Positions 1 to 6,459 of a stretch of 9,876 bases of DNA are shown here, piece after piece. A program made the translations under genes and the position numbers. Each line of letters starts with the position of its first letter. Positions within the stretch are counted from its first letter, which is position 1. The notes under the pieces were generated by a model that was not told the DNA's origin, searched no databases, and saw only the letters and a program-made list of their open reading frames with translations. The DNA is from Chloroflexota bacterium (GTDB lineage: Bacteria; Chloroflexota; Anaerolineae; Aggregatilineales; UBA3940), in contig JAADYZ010000566.1 of NCBI GenBank assembly GCA_010092775.1, forward strand, positions 1 to 9,876, read 5' to 3'.

Positions 1-1070
1 GCAGGCAAGGGCCGAACGCCTGAGAAGGTAAATACAATGTGAGAGCGCTCTACCGTGATGTTCGGAAAGACGCGTGGCAACATCCCTAGAATGTAGTCGA
101 TCTCTTCTTCAGTGGTAACAGCCTCATCGGGATCATCAATGCGGATGTCTGTGGTCCCCACGATCAGCCGATCCTGTATGAAGGGGAAGATCAGCACAAT
201 CCGCCCATCGTGATTCTCAAAGAAGAACTCGTGGCCCTGAGTGGCTTCAATCAGCTCAGGATGATGGAGGATCAAGTGGGAGCCTTTGGTGCCACCGATG
301 AAATTCGTCTCTTGTCCGAGGCCGCGATTGGCAAAGTCAATCCAGGGGCCAGCGGCATTGATCACGATTTTGGGCCGAATATGGAAGGTCTCACCGCTGA
401 GTTCATCACGCAGGACGACCTCTTCATCCTGTGCGTCGACCGCCGAGACGTAATTCAGGGCGCGAGCCTGTTCGGCTTGTTCCGCTTCTAGAACTAGCTC
501 CAGGCAGATGCGCTCAGGATAAGGCATCCAGGCATCGTAGTAGGTCGCCGTACTCACGATCTGTGGGTTGAGGTCAGGATAGGCTTTCAGCGAGTCCGCA
601 CGATTGAGAAACTCGTGGGTGGGGGTCATGCGATGGTTGCGCGTGTAAGCGTCGTAGAGACGCAGCCCCACCCCAATGACCAGCCCCCCACGTTCGGCGG
701 GTTTGTTAAGCAAACCGAGGAATTTGAGCGGTGCATTCAGCAGGCCAGAAAAACGGGAGAAAATCGGGATGGTGGTAGGCAGCGGTTTGGCATAATGCGG
801 TGCATTTTGCAGCAGCAGATTGCGCTCGCGCAGGGCCTCACGTACCAGGCGAAATTCCCCGTTCTCCAAATAGCGGATACCGCCGTGCAGCATGTGGGAT
901 GAGGCAGCGCTAGCACCAGAGCCGAAGTCGTTTTGTTCGACCAGAATCACGTCGACACCTTGCAAGGCAAGGTCACGGAAGGTGCCAATGCCGTTGATGC
1001 CGCCGCCAATAATCAAAACGGATCTGTCAGGAGCCGTCTTGATAGAATCAATGACGTCCTTTCTTTTCAT
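1..1070 (-). CDS. glpD: Glycerol-3-phosphate dehydrogenase, FAD-dependent (3' end cut by window edge)
   Basis: GlpD-family enzymes oxidise sn-glycerol 3-phosphate to dihydroxyacetone phosphate at the inner face of the membrane and pass electrons to quinone. I read the first 356 residues; the C-terminal part lies beyond base 1. Visible: the N-terminal FAD dinucleotide fold with GGGINGIG at residues 22-29; the acidic end of the second strand in LVEQNDFGSG; the family block SSHMLHGGIRYLE at about 58-69 (usually SSKLIHGGLRYLE); NAAGPWID at 238-245; GTKGSHL at 260-266; and IVGTTDIR at 303-310 in the substrate-binding half. The ATG at 1070 is preceded by AGGAAA (rc of 1081-1086) with a rather long spacer. 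The gene is divergent from the oxidoreductase at 1246 and has a dyad over its presumed promoter. The segment YYDAWMPYPERICLE departs slightly from the usual YYDA-D-R pattern. The family assignment is secure. Confidence 0.93.
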   Translation of the reverse strand, partial: MKRKDVIDSIKTAPDRSVLIIGGGINGIGTFRDLALQGVDVILVEQNDFGSGASAASSHMLHGGIRYLENGEFRLVREALRERNLLLQNAPHYAKPLPTTIPIFSRFSGLLNAPLKFLGLLNKPAERGGLVIGVGLRLYDAYTRNHRMTPTHEFLNRADSLKAYPDLNPQIVSTATYYDAWMPYPERICLELVLEAEQAEQARALNYVSAVDAQDEEVVLRDELSGETFHIRPKIVINAAGPWIDFANRGLGQETNFIGGTKGSHLILHHPELIEATQGHEFFFENHDGRIVLIFPFIQDRLIVGTTDIRIDDPDEAVTTEEEIDYILGMLPRVFPNITVERSHIVFTFSGVRPLP

Positions 1071-1084
1071 AAAGCGTGTGTTTC

Positions 1085-1139
1085 CTAAAATCTAAAGCGT
1101 CGTTGCTTAGATTTTAGCTGATCTTGATCTTTTTATCAG
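1085..1139 (-). promoter_or_regulatory. Candidate glpD promoter with overlapping operator dyad
   Basis: On the minus strand, TAAAAT (rc of 1111-1116) is a five-of-six -10 box. It lies 17 bases after CTGATA (rc of 1134-1139), a four-of-six -35. A perfect 11-bp inverted repeat, CTAAAATCTAA (1085-1095) with TTAGATTTTAG (1107-1117), covers the -10 and the expected start of transcription. With one bulged A the arms extend to AAGC/GCTT around a six-base loop. Because transcription would begin near the centre of the dyad, a DNA operator (for example for a glycerol-responsive repressor) fits better than an RNA hairpin. The regulator's identity is inference. Confidence 0.45.
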
Positions 1140-1245
1140 GTCTAAGCACTTGGGAAAGAATGGCAAGCGTGATCGCGTCAGCATGATGAGCTATTTCTGA
1201 ACAGACCTCACAACATCCTCATCGAGATGCGAAAGGAGCTTGACC

Positions 1246-2634
1246 ATGGCAGAGCAATATGATGCAATTGTGATCGGCGCGGGGCAGTCCGGCGGTCCGC
1301 TATCGACCGCACTGGTGTCGGCAGGGCATAAGGTCGCGTTAGTAGAACGTGAACACGCAGGAGGGACCTGTGTCAATGTGGGTTGTACTCCCACCAAGAC
1401 AATGATTGCAAGTGCTCGGGCCGCTTATATGGCGCGTCGGTCGGAGGATTATGGCGTGCATACCGGTGAGGTCACGATTGATCTTGCTAAGGTACGTCAA
1501 CGCAAGCGCGACATTGTCGAGAGTTGGAGCAGCGGCAGCGAAAACGCTATTCGCAACGGTGGTGTCGATTACATCGATGGTGAGGCACGCTTCATCGCTG
1601 GAAAGACCCTAGAAGTCACCCTCAACGAGGGCGGTACCCGCGAACTGAGCGCGGACTTAATCTTCATCAATACTGGCCTGCGCAATCGCACCTTGCCTCT
1701 GGATGGGATTGAGTCGGTTCCCGTGCTGGACTCCACCTCGTTAATGGAGTTGGGAGAGGTTCCCGATCACTTGATTATGATTGGCGGTGGCTACATCGGG
1801 CTAGAGTTTGGCCAGATGTTCTGTCGATTTGGCGCTGGCGTCACCATCCTTGAGGTTGGCGACCGCTTAGCCCCACGCGAAGACGAGGATATCTCTGAGG
1901 AACTGGGCAAGATTTTGACTGAAGATGGAATCACTATCATCTATCGTGCCCAAGCGAAGCGTCTCGCCCAGGACGACGATGGCCAAGTCAGTGTGACCTT
2001 CGATACGCCCGATGGCGAGCAGACAGTCACCGGATCACACATCGTCATGTCTGCTGGGCGGGTGCCCAACAGCGACAGGCTTAATCTCGAAGCCGCTGGC
2101 GTTGAAACAGATGATCACGGCTACATCAAGGTGAACGACAAGCTGGAGACCAATGTGCACGGCATCTACGCCTTGGGCGATGTGCATGGCGGTCCGGCCT
2201 TCACGCACATCTCCTATGATGATTTCCGCATTGTGCGCACCAATCTGATTGAAGATGGTGATGCCAGTACGGACGGTCGTCTGGTTCCTTATACGCTGTT
2301 CACTGATCCGCAGTTGGGCCGGGTTGGGCTGACCGAACAGGAAGCGCGTGAGCAAGGCTACAAGGTGTTGGTGGCTAAACTGCCGATGGCCCACGTGGCT
2401 CGCGCTATTGAGGTCGAAGAGACGCGCGGCTTTATGAAAGCCGTTGTTGATGGCGATACCGACCAAATCCTTGGGGCCGCCATCCTGGGCATTGAAGGGG
2501 GCGAAGTGATGGCCGTCCTGCAAATGGCTATGATGGGGCAGGTGCCTTACACGGCCATTCGCGACGGCATCTTTGCCCACCCTACCCTGGCTGAATCCCT
2601 CAACAACCTTTTCATGGGGATGGCCACAAATTAG
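1246..2634 (+). CDS. FAD/NAD(P)-dependent pyridine nucleotide-disulfide oxidoreductase (mercuric-reductase-like, without the mercury-specific parts)
   Basis: This is a 462-residue class I flavoprotein disulfide reductase, acting in the cytoplasm as a homodimer. In order: FAD-binding GAGQSG at 11-16; redox-active pair C42 and C47 in GGTCVNVGCTPTKT; NAD(P)-binding GGGYIG at 180-185; second FAD contact ALGDVHGGPAFTH at 309-321; and the C-terminal dimer-interface dyad HPTLAE with H445 and E450. I chose the ATG at 1246 because AAGGAG (1233-1238) sits seven bases before it; a TTG at 1240 would leave almost no spacing. Sequences of this type are often named mercuric reductase. However, there is no N-terminal heavy-metal domain and no C-terminal cysteine pair, and no mer genes lie nearby, so reduction of mercury is unlikely. 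RclA-like or another low-molecular-weight disulfide or quinone substrate is possible. The natural substrate is unknown. Confidence 0.9.
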   Translation: MAEQYDAIVIGAGQSGGPLSTALVSAGHKVALVEREHAGGTCVNVGCTPTKTMIASARAAYMARRSEDYGVHTGEVTIDLAKVRQRKRDIVESWSSGSENAIRNGGVDYIDGEARFIAGKTLEVTLNEGGTRELSADLIFINTGLRNRTLPLDGIESVPVLDSTSLMELGEVPDHLIMIGGGYIGLEFGQMFCRFGAGVTILEVGDRLAPREDEDISEELGKILTEDGITIIYRAQAKRLAQDDDGQVSVTFDTPDGEQTVTGSHIVMSAGRVPNSDRLNLEAAGVETDDHGYIKVNDKLETNVHGIYALGDVHGGPAFTHISYDDFRIVRTNLIEDGDASTDGRLVPYTLFTDPQLGRVGLTEQEAREQGYKVLVAKLPMAHVARAIEVEETRGFMKAVVDGDTDQILGAAILGIEGGEVMAVLQMAMMGQVPYTAIRDGIFAHPTLAESLNNLFMGMATN

Positions 2635-2723
2635 ATTAGATTTGCTTATGGACCATCCTTTTGGGGGCGTCTGTTGTTACACTCTAAGCACTGTATATGA
2701 ACCTCAAAAGGAAGATCTGAACT

Positions 2724-3125
2724 ATGCCGCCATTGGCTCTTGAAGTTAGCTTAAGCGATAGCTACGATGAGGCTGTCGAAAAAGTGATCGATGCTTTGAA
2801 GTCTGAAGGTTTTGGAATCCTGACCCGCATTGATGTGGATGCGACCCTCAAAGAGAAGCTGGATGTAGAATTCCGGCCTTATGTGATTTTAGGGGCCTGC
2901 AATCCGCCATTAGCCCATCGTGCCTTGCAGAACGAAGCCCGCGTTGGTGTGATGTTGCCCTGCAACGTCACGGTTGAGCAGCGTGAAAACGATGTATTGG
3001 TGGCGATCGCCAATCCGGATACGATGATGCGGATGCCGCCCTTGGATCAAAGCGCAGGGCTGATTGAAGTGGCAGCCGAGGCAAAGGCCAAATTGGAGCG
3101 GGTTGTCCAAAAGCTAGAAGCCTAG
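2724..3125 (+). CDS. DUF302 domain protein
   Basis: This 133-residue soluble protein consists almost entirely of a DUF302 fold. The family signature is visible as FRPYVILGACNPPLAHRAL at about 50-68 and GVMLPCNVTV at 75-84, with the two characteristic cysteines C59 and C80, followed by an amphipathic C-terminal helix rich in Ala/Lys/Glu. The biochemical role of DUF302 is not established. The ATG at 2724 has AAAGGAAG (2707-2714) upstream with a spacer of about 10. It follows the oxidoreductase on the same strand after an 89-bp gap, and the bidirectional terminator at 3153-3193 ends it. The gap contains TATATG at 2694-2699, which could serve as a -10, so it may be transcribed separately. Paired cysteines next to a disulfide reductase suggest redox chemistry, but that is only context. 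Confidence 0.85.
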   Translation: MPPLALEVSLSDSYDEAVEKVIDALKSEGFGILTRIDVDATLKEKLDVEFRPYVILGACNPPLAHRALQNEARVGVMLPCNVTVEQRENDVLVAIANPDTMMRMPPLDQSAGLIEVAAEAKAKLERVVQKLEA

Positions 3126-3152
3126 GTCATTGCACTAGGCTTGCATTGAATC

Positions 3153-3193
3153 AAAAAGGGAGCCAATCTGGTCGGTTTGGCTCCCTTGGTTTT
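3153..3193. terminator. Bidirectional rho-independent terminator
   Basis: GGGAGCCAA (3158-3166) and TTGGCTCCC (3177-3185) form a perfect 9-bp stem, extended by two A-T pairs, with a 10-base loop. The stem is flanked by AAAAA on the left and TTGGTTTT on the right, so it can end both the plus-strand DUF302 transcript and the minus-strand ferredoxin transcript, which converge here. Confidence 0.85.
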
Positions 3194-3206
3194 GGCCCAA
3201 GTCCAC

Positions 3207-3398
3207 TCAGGGCAGGACGATGGCGTCGCTGGGGCAGGTAGCGATGCACAGGTTGGTGTCGCTATAGCCTTCGCATTCTACGCACAGATCGGGATCGATC
3301 TCGAAATGATCGTCGCCTTCGAAAATTGCTTCAACAGGGCATTCGATCTCGCAAACGCCGCACAGGGTGCACTCATCGGTAATAACAGGTGAAGCCAT
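3207..3398 (-). CDS. 2[4Fe-4S] ferredoxin, Alvin-type
   Basis: This 63-residue low-potential electron carrier binds two cubane clusters in the cytoplasm. The first cluster motif is C10-x2-C13-x2-C16-x3-C20-P. The second is C39-x2-C42-x8-C51-x3-C55-P, where the eight-residue gap between the second and third cysteines is the insertion typical of the Allochromatium vinosum ferredoxin group rather than of clostridial ferredoxins. That insertion is associated with unusually low and unequal cluster potentials in characterised members. The protein is acidic, as usual for ferredoxins. The start at 3398 is fixed by a strong GGAGGT (rc of 3402-3407) five bases away. The gene appears to be monocistronic: it has its own promoter region on one side and a terminator 14 bases after the stop. 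Partner enzymes are not visible here. Confidence 0.95.
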   Translation of the reverse strand: MASPVITDECTLCGVCEIECPVEAIFEGDDHFEIDPDLCVECEGYSDTNLCIATCPSDAIVLP

Positions 3399-3445
3399 CA
3401 GGACCTCCGTTAGATTTATCTTGTTCTGCTTTGTTCATTGACCCA

Positions 3446-3478
3446 ATCATACACTTATGAGCATATGACAACACGTGA
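3446..3478 (-). promoter_or_regulatory. Candidate ferredoxin promoter
   Basis: TATGAT (rc of 3446-3451) is a five-of-six -10 box placed about 48 bases before the ferredoxin ATG. The best -35 options are weak: GTGTTG at a 17-base spacer, or TTGTCA at only 14. The -10 is supported by position; the -35 is not. Confidence 0.3.
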
Positions 3479-3520
3479 CGTTCATCACAGGTCCAGGGTG
3501 CCACTCCTCATCTCTATTCG

Positions 3521-3548
3521 ATGACAATCCCACTTGAAGCCCTACAAA
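3521..3548 (+). promoter_or_regulatory. Candidate promoter for the structured leader/RNA
   Basis: ATGACA (3521-3526, five of six to the -35 consensus) and TACAAA (3543-3548, four of six to the -10) are 16 bases apart on the plus strand. They would start a transcript near 3555 that runs into the terminator at 3740-3770. Other weak hexamer pairs lie between 3562 and 3600, so the start is uncertain. Confidence 0.25.
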
Positions 3549-3554
3549 ATGCCC

Positions 3555-3770
3555 ATGAGTCTTAACGTTCTTGCGATACATTCACCTATGGAGCGATACG
3601 TTGGAAGAGTGAGTGGCTTTGTATGGTGGTTGGACCCAACGCAGGTTATAGATTGGGCAAAGCAGGCGACGGCAATTGGTACCAACCTGTAGGCAGCGCC
3701 TGCCCGCATCCACTGGTGTGTGTCTATTGGCCAATTAGCGAGTCGGGTCCTCCGCCCGACTCTTTTCTTT
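3555..3770 (+). ncRNA. Putative structured leader RNA or small RNA ending in an intrinsic terminator
   Basis: This stretch has no convincing protein gene but dense complementarity. Stem A is CGTTGG (3599-3604) with CCAACG (3636-3641). Stem B is GCAGGCG (3662-3668) with CGCCTGC (3697-3703). CAGGTT (3642-3647) can pair with AACCTG (3684-3689) inside the loop of B, which would make a pseudoknot. TTGGTACCAA (3676-3685) is self-complementary. The element ends in a textbook terminator. Repeated TTGG and CCAA segments allow alternative pairings, as expected of a switch. I compared it by eye with cobalamin, c-di-GMP, FMN, TPP, ZTP, Moco and fluoride riboswitches and with 6S, SRP and tmRNA, and recognised none of them. 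The left boundary is a guess from the promoter candidate. Confidence 0.4.
3740..3770 (+). terminator. Strong rho-independent terminator just upstream of the 3793 gene
   Basis: GAGTCGGG (3740-3747) and CCCGACTC (3755-3762) form a perfect 8-bp GC-rich stem with a seven-base loop, followed directly by TTTTCTTT (3763-3770). No protein gene precedes it on this strand. It ends 22 bases before the ATG at 3793, leaving no room for a separate promoter, so it may act as an attenuator of that gene. Confidence 0.85.
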
Positions 3771-3792
3771 GCTGAACGATGAGGGGAGCATC

Positions 3793-4194
3793 ATGGCATT
3801 TAGTGTTGAAAAGCTTAGTGGCGAATCGATATTGATCTTGGAAATGAGCGATCCCATTGAGGACCTCGTCGGAGATTTGCAGGAATTGTATTCTCTCACA
3901 GCGGGCATCATCGAAGAAATCGAAGGACCGGTTTATCGGATATTCAATATCCATGCAGGCGATCTAGAGTTCAACCACATGCTGGAGTGGTTGGGTGTAG
4001 CCTATCGGGGCGGACGGGGCTCGGTGTCTGACGACCGTGCGCGGACGATCTTGGTGGGACCAGATGACCTTGTAACGTTCTTTTCGAATAGCCTTAAGCA
4101 AGAGCAGTATGGCAGCATTGAGGTTCGTGTTGCTTCAAGTCTGGACGCCGCAATCGCGATGGCACGCGAAGAGCTGGCGCGGGCCTCAAGTTAG
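3793..4194 (+). CDS. Hypothetical protein, 133 aa
   Basis: I do not recognise this protein. It is soluble and acidic, with no signal peptide or membrane segment. The pattern of alternating short hydrophobic strands and helices (ILILEMSD near the N-terminus, VYRIFNIH near 48-55, ARTILVGPDD near 82-91, an Ala-rich terminal helix AAIAMAREELARAS) would suit a small alpha/beta domain, perhaps of the STAS/SpoIIAA type; this is a guess from the pattern alone. The ATG at 3793 is preferred over an upstream TTG at 3769 because AGGGGAG (3782-3788) lies just before it. An intrinsic terminator ends 22 bases before the start, so expression probably depends on read-through or regulated antitermination. The gene converges on zwf and the two stop codons overlap at 4191-4194. 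Confidence 0.75.
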   Translation: MAFSVEKLSGESILILEMSDPIEDLVGDLQELYSLTAGIIEEIEGPVYRIFNIHAGDLEFNHMLEWLGVAYRGGRGSVSDDRARTILVGPDDLVTFFSNSLKQEQYGSIEVRVASSLDAAIAMAREELARASS

Positions 4195-5657
4195 CTGTGG
4201 CCGCCGCAGCCTAATTGCCAACTACGACCGTCCTCACCCAAGAAGCGATCTGCTTCGGACGGCCCCCAGGTCCCAGACTCATAAAAGGCCAGTGGCGGAG
4301 CACTGTCGCTGGCCCATCCCTCTAAAATCGGGTCGATCAGCTTCCAGGCCAATTCGATCCCATCACTGCGTAGGAAGAGCGATCCATCGCCTATGATTGC
4401 ATCAATCAAGAGACGCTCATAAGCCTCTGGGATATTGGTTCCGTTGAACGAATCTGAATAGTGGAAGGCCATATCAACCGGCACCATGTCCACGAGTGTA
4501 TCAGGGACCTTCGCTTGAAAACCTAGGTGCATCCCTTCGTCTGGCTGGATGCAAAGCGACAGACGATTGGGGGGGATGTGCGAGCCCTCTGCCATTGGGA
4601 ACATGAGGTGGGGCGGTTCCTTGAAGTGGATCGCAATTTCGGTGGTTTTGGTGTTGAGCGCTTTGCCAGACCGCAGATAGAAGGGCACACCCTGCCAACG
4701 CCAGTTATCTATATAGAAGCGCAGGGCGGCATAGGTTGCCGTTTCTGAGTTGCGTGGCACATCCTCTGCATCGCGGTAGCTGCGGTATTGAGCTCGGACC
4801 GTATGCTGGGCGACCTCGTCGGGGCGAATCGGTCGAACTGCCGACAATACCTTGACGCGCTCATTGCGGATGGCGGTGCTATCAAAGGAGGCGGGGGGTT
4901 CCATCGCAATCAGAGCGAGAAGTTGCAGCAGGTGATTTTGGAACATATCGCGCATCACGCCGGCAGTCTCATAGAAGCTAGCGCGGCGGGCTACATCCTC
5001 TGACTCGGCTACCGTGATCTGCACGTTGTCGATGTAGTTGCGATTCCAGAGTGGCTCAAAGATGGTGTTGGCAAAGCGCATGAACAGAATGTTTTGCGCG
5101 GTTTCTTTGCCAAGATAGTGGTCGATGCGGTAAATCTGCTCCTCTTGGAACACTTCATGCAGGGCGTCGTTGAGGGCGTGAGCCGAGGATAAGTCGCTGC
5201 CAAAGGGCTTCTCAACCACCAGACGCCGCCAGCCTTCCTCACTCACGTGCATCCCTGCTGCCCCCAGGTTGGTTGCAATAACGGGGAAGAAGCGTGGTGC
5301 GGTCGAGAGGTAATAGAACCGGTTCTTCGGGGCATCTGGTAAATTCGTGAGGAACTCGTCCAGGCCGGCATAGGCATCGGCCTGGGTGGCATCGCCCGGA
5401 TGGTACCAGATGCGCTGTGAGAAATCGGCCCAGGTGTTCGCGTCAAAGGGTTGGCTAGCGTGTTCCTCGACGCCCATCTTCATGCGATCGCGGAACTCAT
5501 CGTGACTAAACTGGGTCCGCGAGACGCCGACCATGTGCACGTGTTTGGTCAGTCGATGCTTGTGATAAAGGCTGTACAGCGATGGGATGAGCTTGCGCTG
5601 CGTAAGGTCCCCGGAAGCGCCAAAAATCACAAGGACGACGTTATCATGATCCGGCAT
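4191..5657 (-). CDS. zwf: Glucose-6-phosphate 1-dehydrogenase
   Basis: It oxidises glucose 6-phosphate to 6-phosphogluconolactone while reducing NADP+ (or NAD+), the entry to the oxidative pentose phosphate pathway. The 488-residue length is normal for the family. Visible: the nucleotide-binding GASGDLTQRKL at 13-23; EKPFG at 149-153; the substrate and active-site signature RIDHYLGKE at 177-185; and the catalytic histidine H242 in NHLLQ. The rest follows the family closely (GVPFYLRSGKAL, LLIDAIIGDGSLFLRSD). The ATG at 5657 has GGGAG upstream at a somewhat long spacing of about 10. The gene follows the histidine phosphatase after 70 bp, where a near-consensus promoter lies. Its TAA overlaps the TAG of the converging 3793 gene and no terminator is visible between them. 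No opcA or 6-phosphogluconate gene is adjacent. Confidence 0.97.
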   Translation of the reverse strand: MPDHDNVVLVIFGASGDLTQRKLIPSLYSLYHKHRLTKHVHMVGVSRTQFSHDEFRDRMKMGVEEHASQPFDANTWADFSQRIWYHPGDATQADAYAGLDEFLTNLPDAPKNRFYYLSTAPRFFPVIATNLGAAGMHVSEEGWRRLVVEKPFGSDLSSAHALNDALHEVFQEEQIYRIDHYLGKETAQNILFMRFANTIFEPLWNRNYIDNVQITVAESEDVARRASFYETAGVMRDMFQNHLLQLLALIAMEPPASFDSTAIRNERVKVLSAVRPIRPDEVAQHTVRAQYRSYRDAEDVPRNSETATYAALRFYIDNWRWQGVPFYLRSGKALNTKTTEIAIHFKEPPHLMFPMAEGSHIPPNRLSLCIQPDEGMHLGFQAKVPDTLVDMVPVDMAFHYSDSFNGTNIPEAYERLLIDAIIGDGSLFLRSDGIELAWKLIDPILEGWASDSAPPLAFYESGTWGPSEADRFLGEDGRSWQLGCGGHS

Positions 5658-5695
5658 CGGTCGCGTTCTCCCTTGGCATGCATCACACTGCCTGG

Positions 5696-5725
5696 ATTAT
5701 AGCGGATGAGGAACGCTTCTGTCGC
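5696..5725 (-). promoter_or_regulatory. zwf promoter
   Basis: A perfect TATAAT (rc of 5696-5701) lies 18 bases after GCGACA (rc of 5720-5725, four of six to the -35 consensus), immediately after the stop codon of the upstream phosphatase gene. Transcription would start near 5689, giving a leader of about 30 bases before the zwf ATG. Confidence 0.55.
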
Positions 5726-5727
5726 GA

Positions 5728-6321
5728 TCAGGAAACCATCGCGTAGGAAAGGGTAGGCTGTGGCCACTCCACCGGAATGATCACACCGTTCTCCACCTTG
5801 ACATCCCAGATGTCAGTGAATGGCCGCCGCTTGACCAGGCACTGGATGTAGGCGATGGGGAGTTCATGTGTGACGACCAAAACGCGCTGCTGCGAATAGC
5901 GCTGAGCAATGTCGTCCAGAGCCATGATGACGCGTTTGCCCATCTCAGCGAGACTTTCACCACCCTCGGGTGCATGGTCGAGCGGTTCGCGGCGCAGCAA
6001 GGCTTGCAACTCGGCGTGTTCTGCTTCAATCTCAGGATAGTGGAGGCCCTGCAACACCCCTTGATGCCACTCACGTAGGCGCTTATCCGGCACGACAGCG
6101 ACCCCTAAGGCCTCGGCAATAATCTCTGCGGTATGAGCACAACGGCGCAAGTCACTGGTGACGATGATATGTGGGGCGGCCTGGCGGGCTACCTCCGCCG
6201 CGGCCTGGGCTTGTTCAATACCACGTTCGTTCAAGGGGGTGTCCGTCTGGCCCTGGCAGCGTCGGATGGAATTCCATTCCGTCTGCCCGTGGCGAATCAA
6301 CAGCAGGTTCGTCGGTTCCAT
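5728..6321 (-). CDS. Histidine phosphatase superfamily protein (phosphoglycerate mutase-like)
   Basis: This 197-residue cytoplasmic enzyme of the histidine phosphatase clan works through a phosphohistidine intermediate. The catalytic signature LLIRHGQTEWN at 7-17 carries the nucleophile H11 and R10. SDLRRC at 56-61 supplies the second arginine, LREWHQG with E84 the acid, and VTHELP the second histidine H152. The length and lack of insertions fit the small phosphatases (GpmB, CobC and broad-specificity types) rather than the true 2,3-bisphosphoglycerate-dependent mutase, which is about 250 residues; the substrate cannot be read from sequence. I chose the ATG at 6321 because GGGAG precedes it by seven bases; a start at 6366 would add 15 residues before the conserved N-terminus. 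It is upstream of zwf on the same strand with no terminator between, so partial co-transcription is possible. Confidence 0.9.
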   Translation of the reverse strand: MEPTNLLLIRHGQTEWNSIRRCQGQTDTPLNERGIEQAQAAAEVARQAAPHIIVTSDLRRCAHTAEIIAEALGVAVVPDKRLREWHQGVLQGLHYPEIEAEHAELQALLRREPLDHAPEGGESLAEMGKRVIMALDDIAQRYSQQRVLVVTHELPIAYIQCLVKRRPFTDIWDVKVENGVIIPVEWPQPTLSYAMVS

Positions 6322-6343
6322 CAAGGTTCTCCCTGAAGCAATA

Positions 6344-6394
6344 AGGCTGCAAAACAGCCTAATCAATGAGCTTGTGCAATCTTAAACAAGCTCA
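6344..6394 (-). repeat. Two tandem inverted repeats in the phosphatase leader
   Basis: TGAGCTTGT (6367-6375) and ACAAGCTCA (6386-6394) are a perfect 9-bp inverted repeat with a 10-base spacer. Next to it, AGGCTG (6344-6349) and CAGCCT (6355-6360) form a 6-bp hairpin with a five-base loop. Neither has a T-tract on the minus strand that would make a convincing terminator (the second is followed only by TATTGCTT). They lie in the 138-bp gap between the 82-aa gene and the phosphatase. They could be an operator plus leader hairpin or a weak terminator pair. I found no clear promoter hexamers here. Confidence 0.5.
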
Positions 6395-6459
6395 GCTAAT
6401 GATGCCGGGAGACTTTACTGCACAAGATGGCAAACGACAAGTGCTCCGGATTGCTGAGA

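Noticed and set aside
1240..1245. TTG start for the oxidoreductase at 1240
   Set aside because: It would sit one base after the AAGGAG ribosome site; the ATG at 1246 has normal spacing and fits the family N-terminus.
2035..2580. A 181-codon open frame on the minus strand opposite the oxidoreductase
   Set aside because: It lies wholly inside a gene with clear family motifs, has no ribosome site or recognisable motif, and its His/Gln-rich composition is typical of an antisense shadow.
2674..2699. Promoter for the DUF302 gene (TTGTTA ... TATATG)
   Set aside because: The spacer is only 14 bases and the -10 matches four of six. It resembles the TTGTCA-14-TATGAT arrangement before ferredoxin, but two weak cases do not make a motif.
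3588..3692. A 34-codon frame starting ATGGAGCGATAC in the leader region
   Set aside because: There is no Shine-Dalgarno before the ATG, no recognisable motif, and it overlaps the stems of the putative RNA.
3623..3775. A 50-codon frame (MVVGPNAGYRLGK...) in the leader region
   Set aside because: The only upstream help is a poor GAGTGG. The frame runs straight through the terminator stem and T-tract, and its Trp/Cys/Pro-rich content looks like a translated structured RNA. A leader peptide cannot be excluded.
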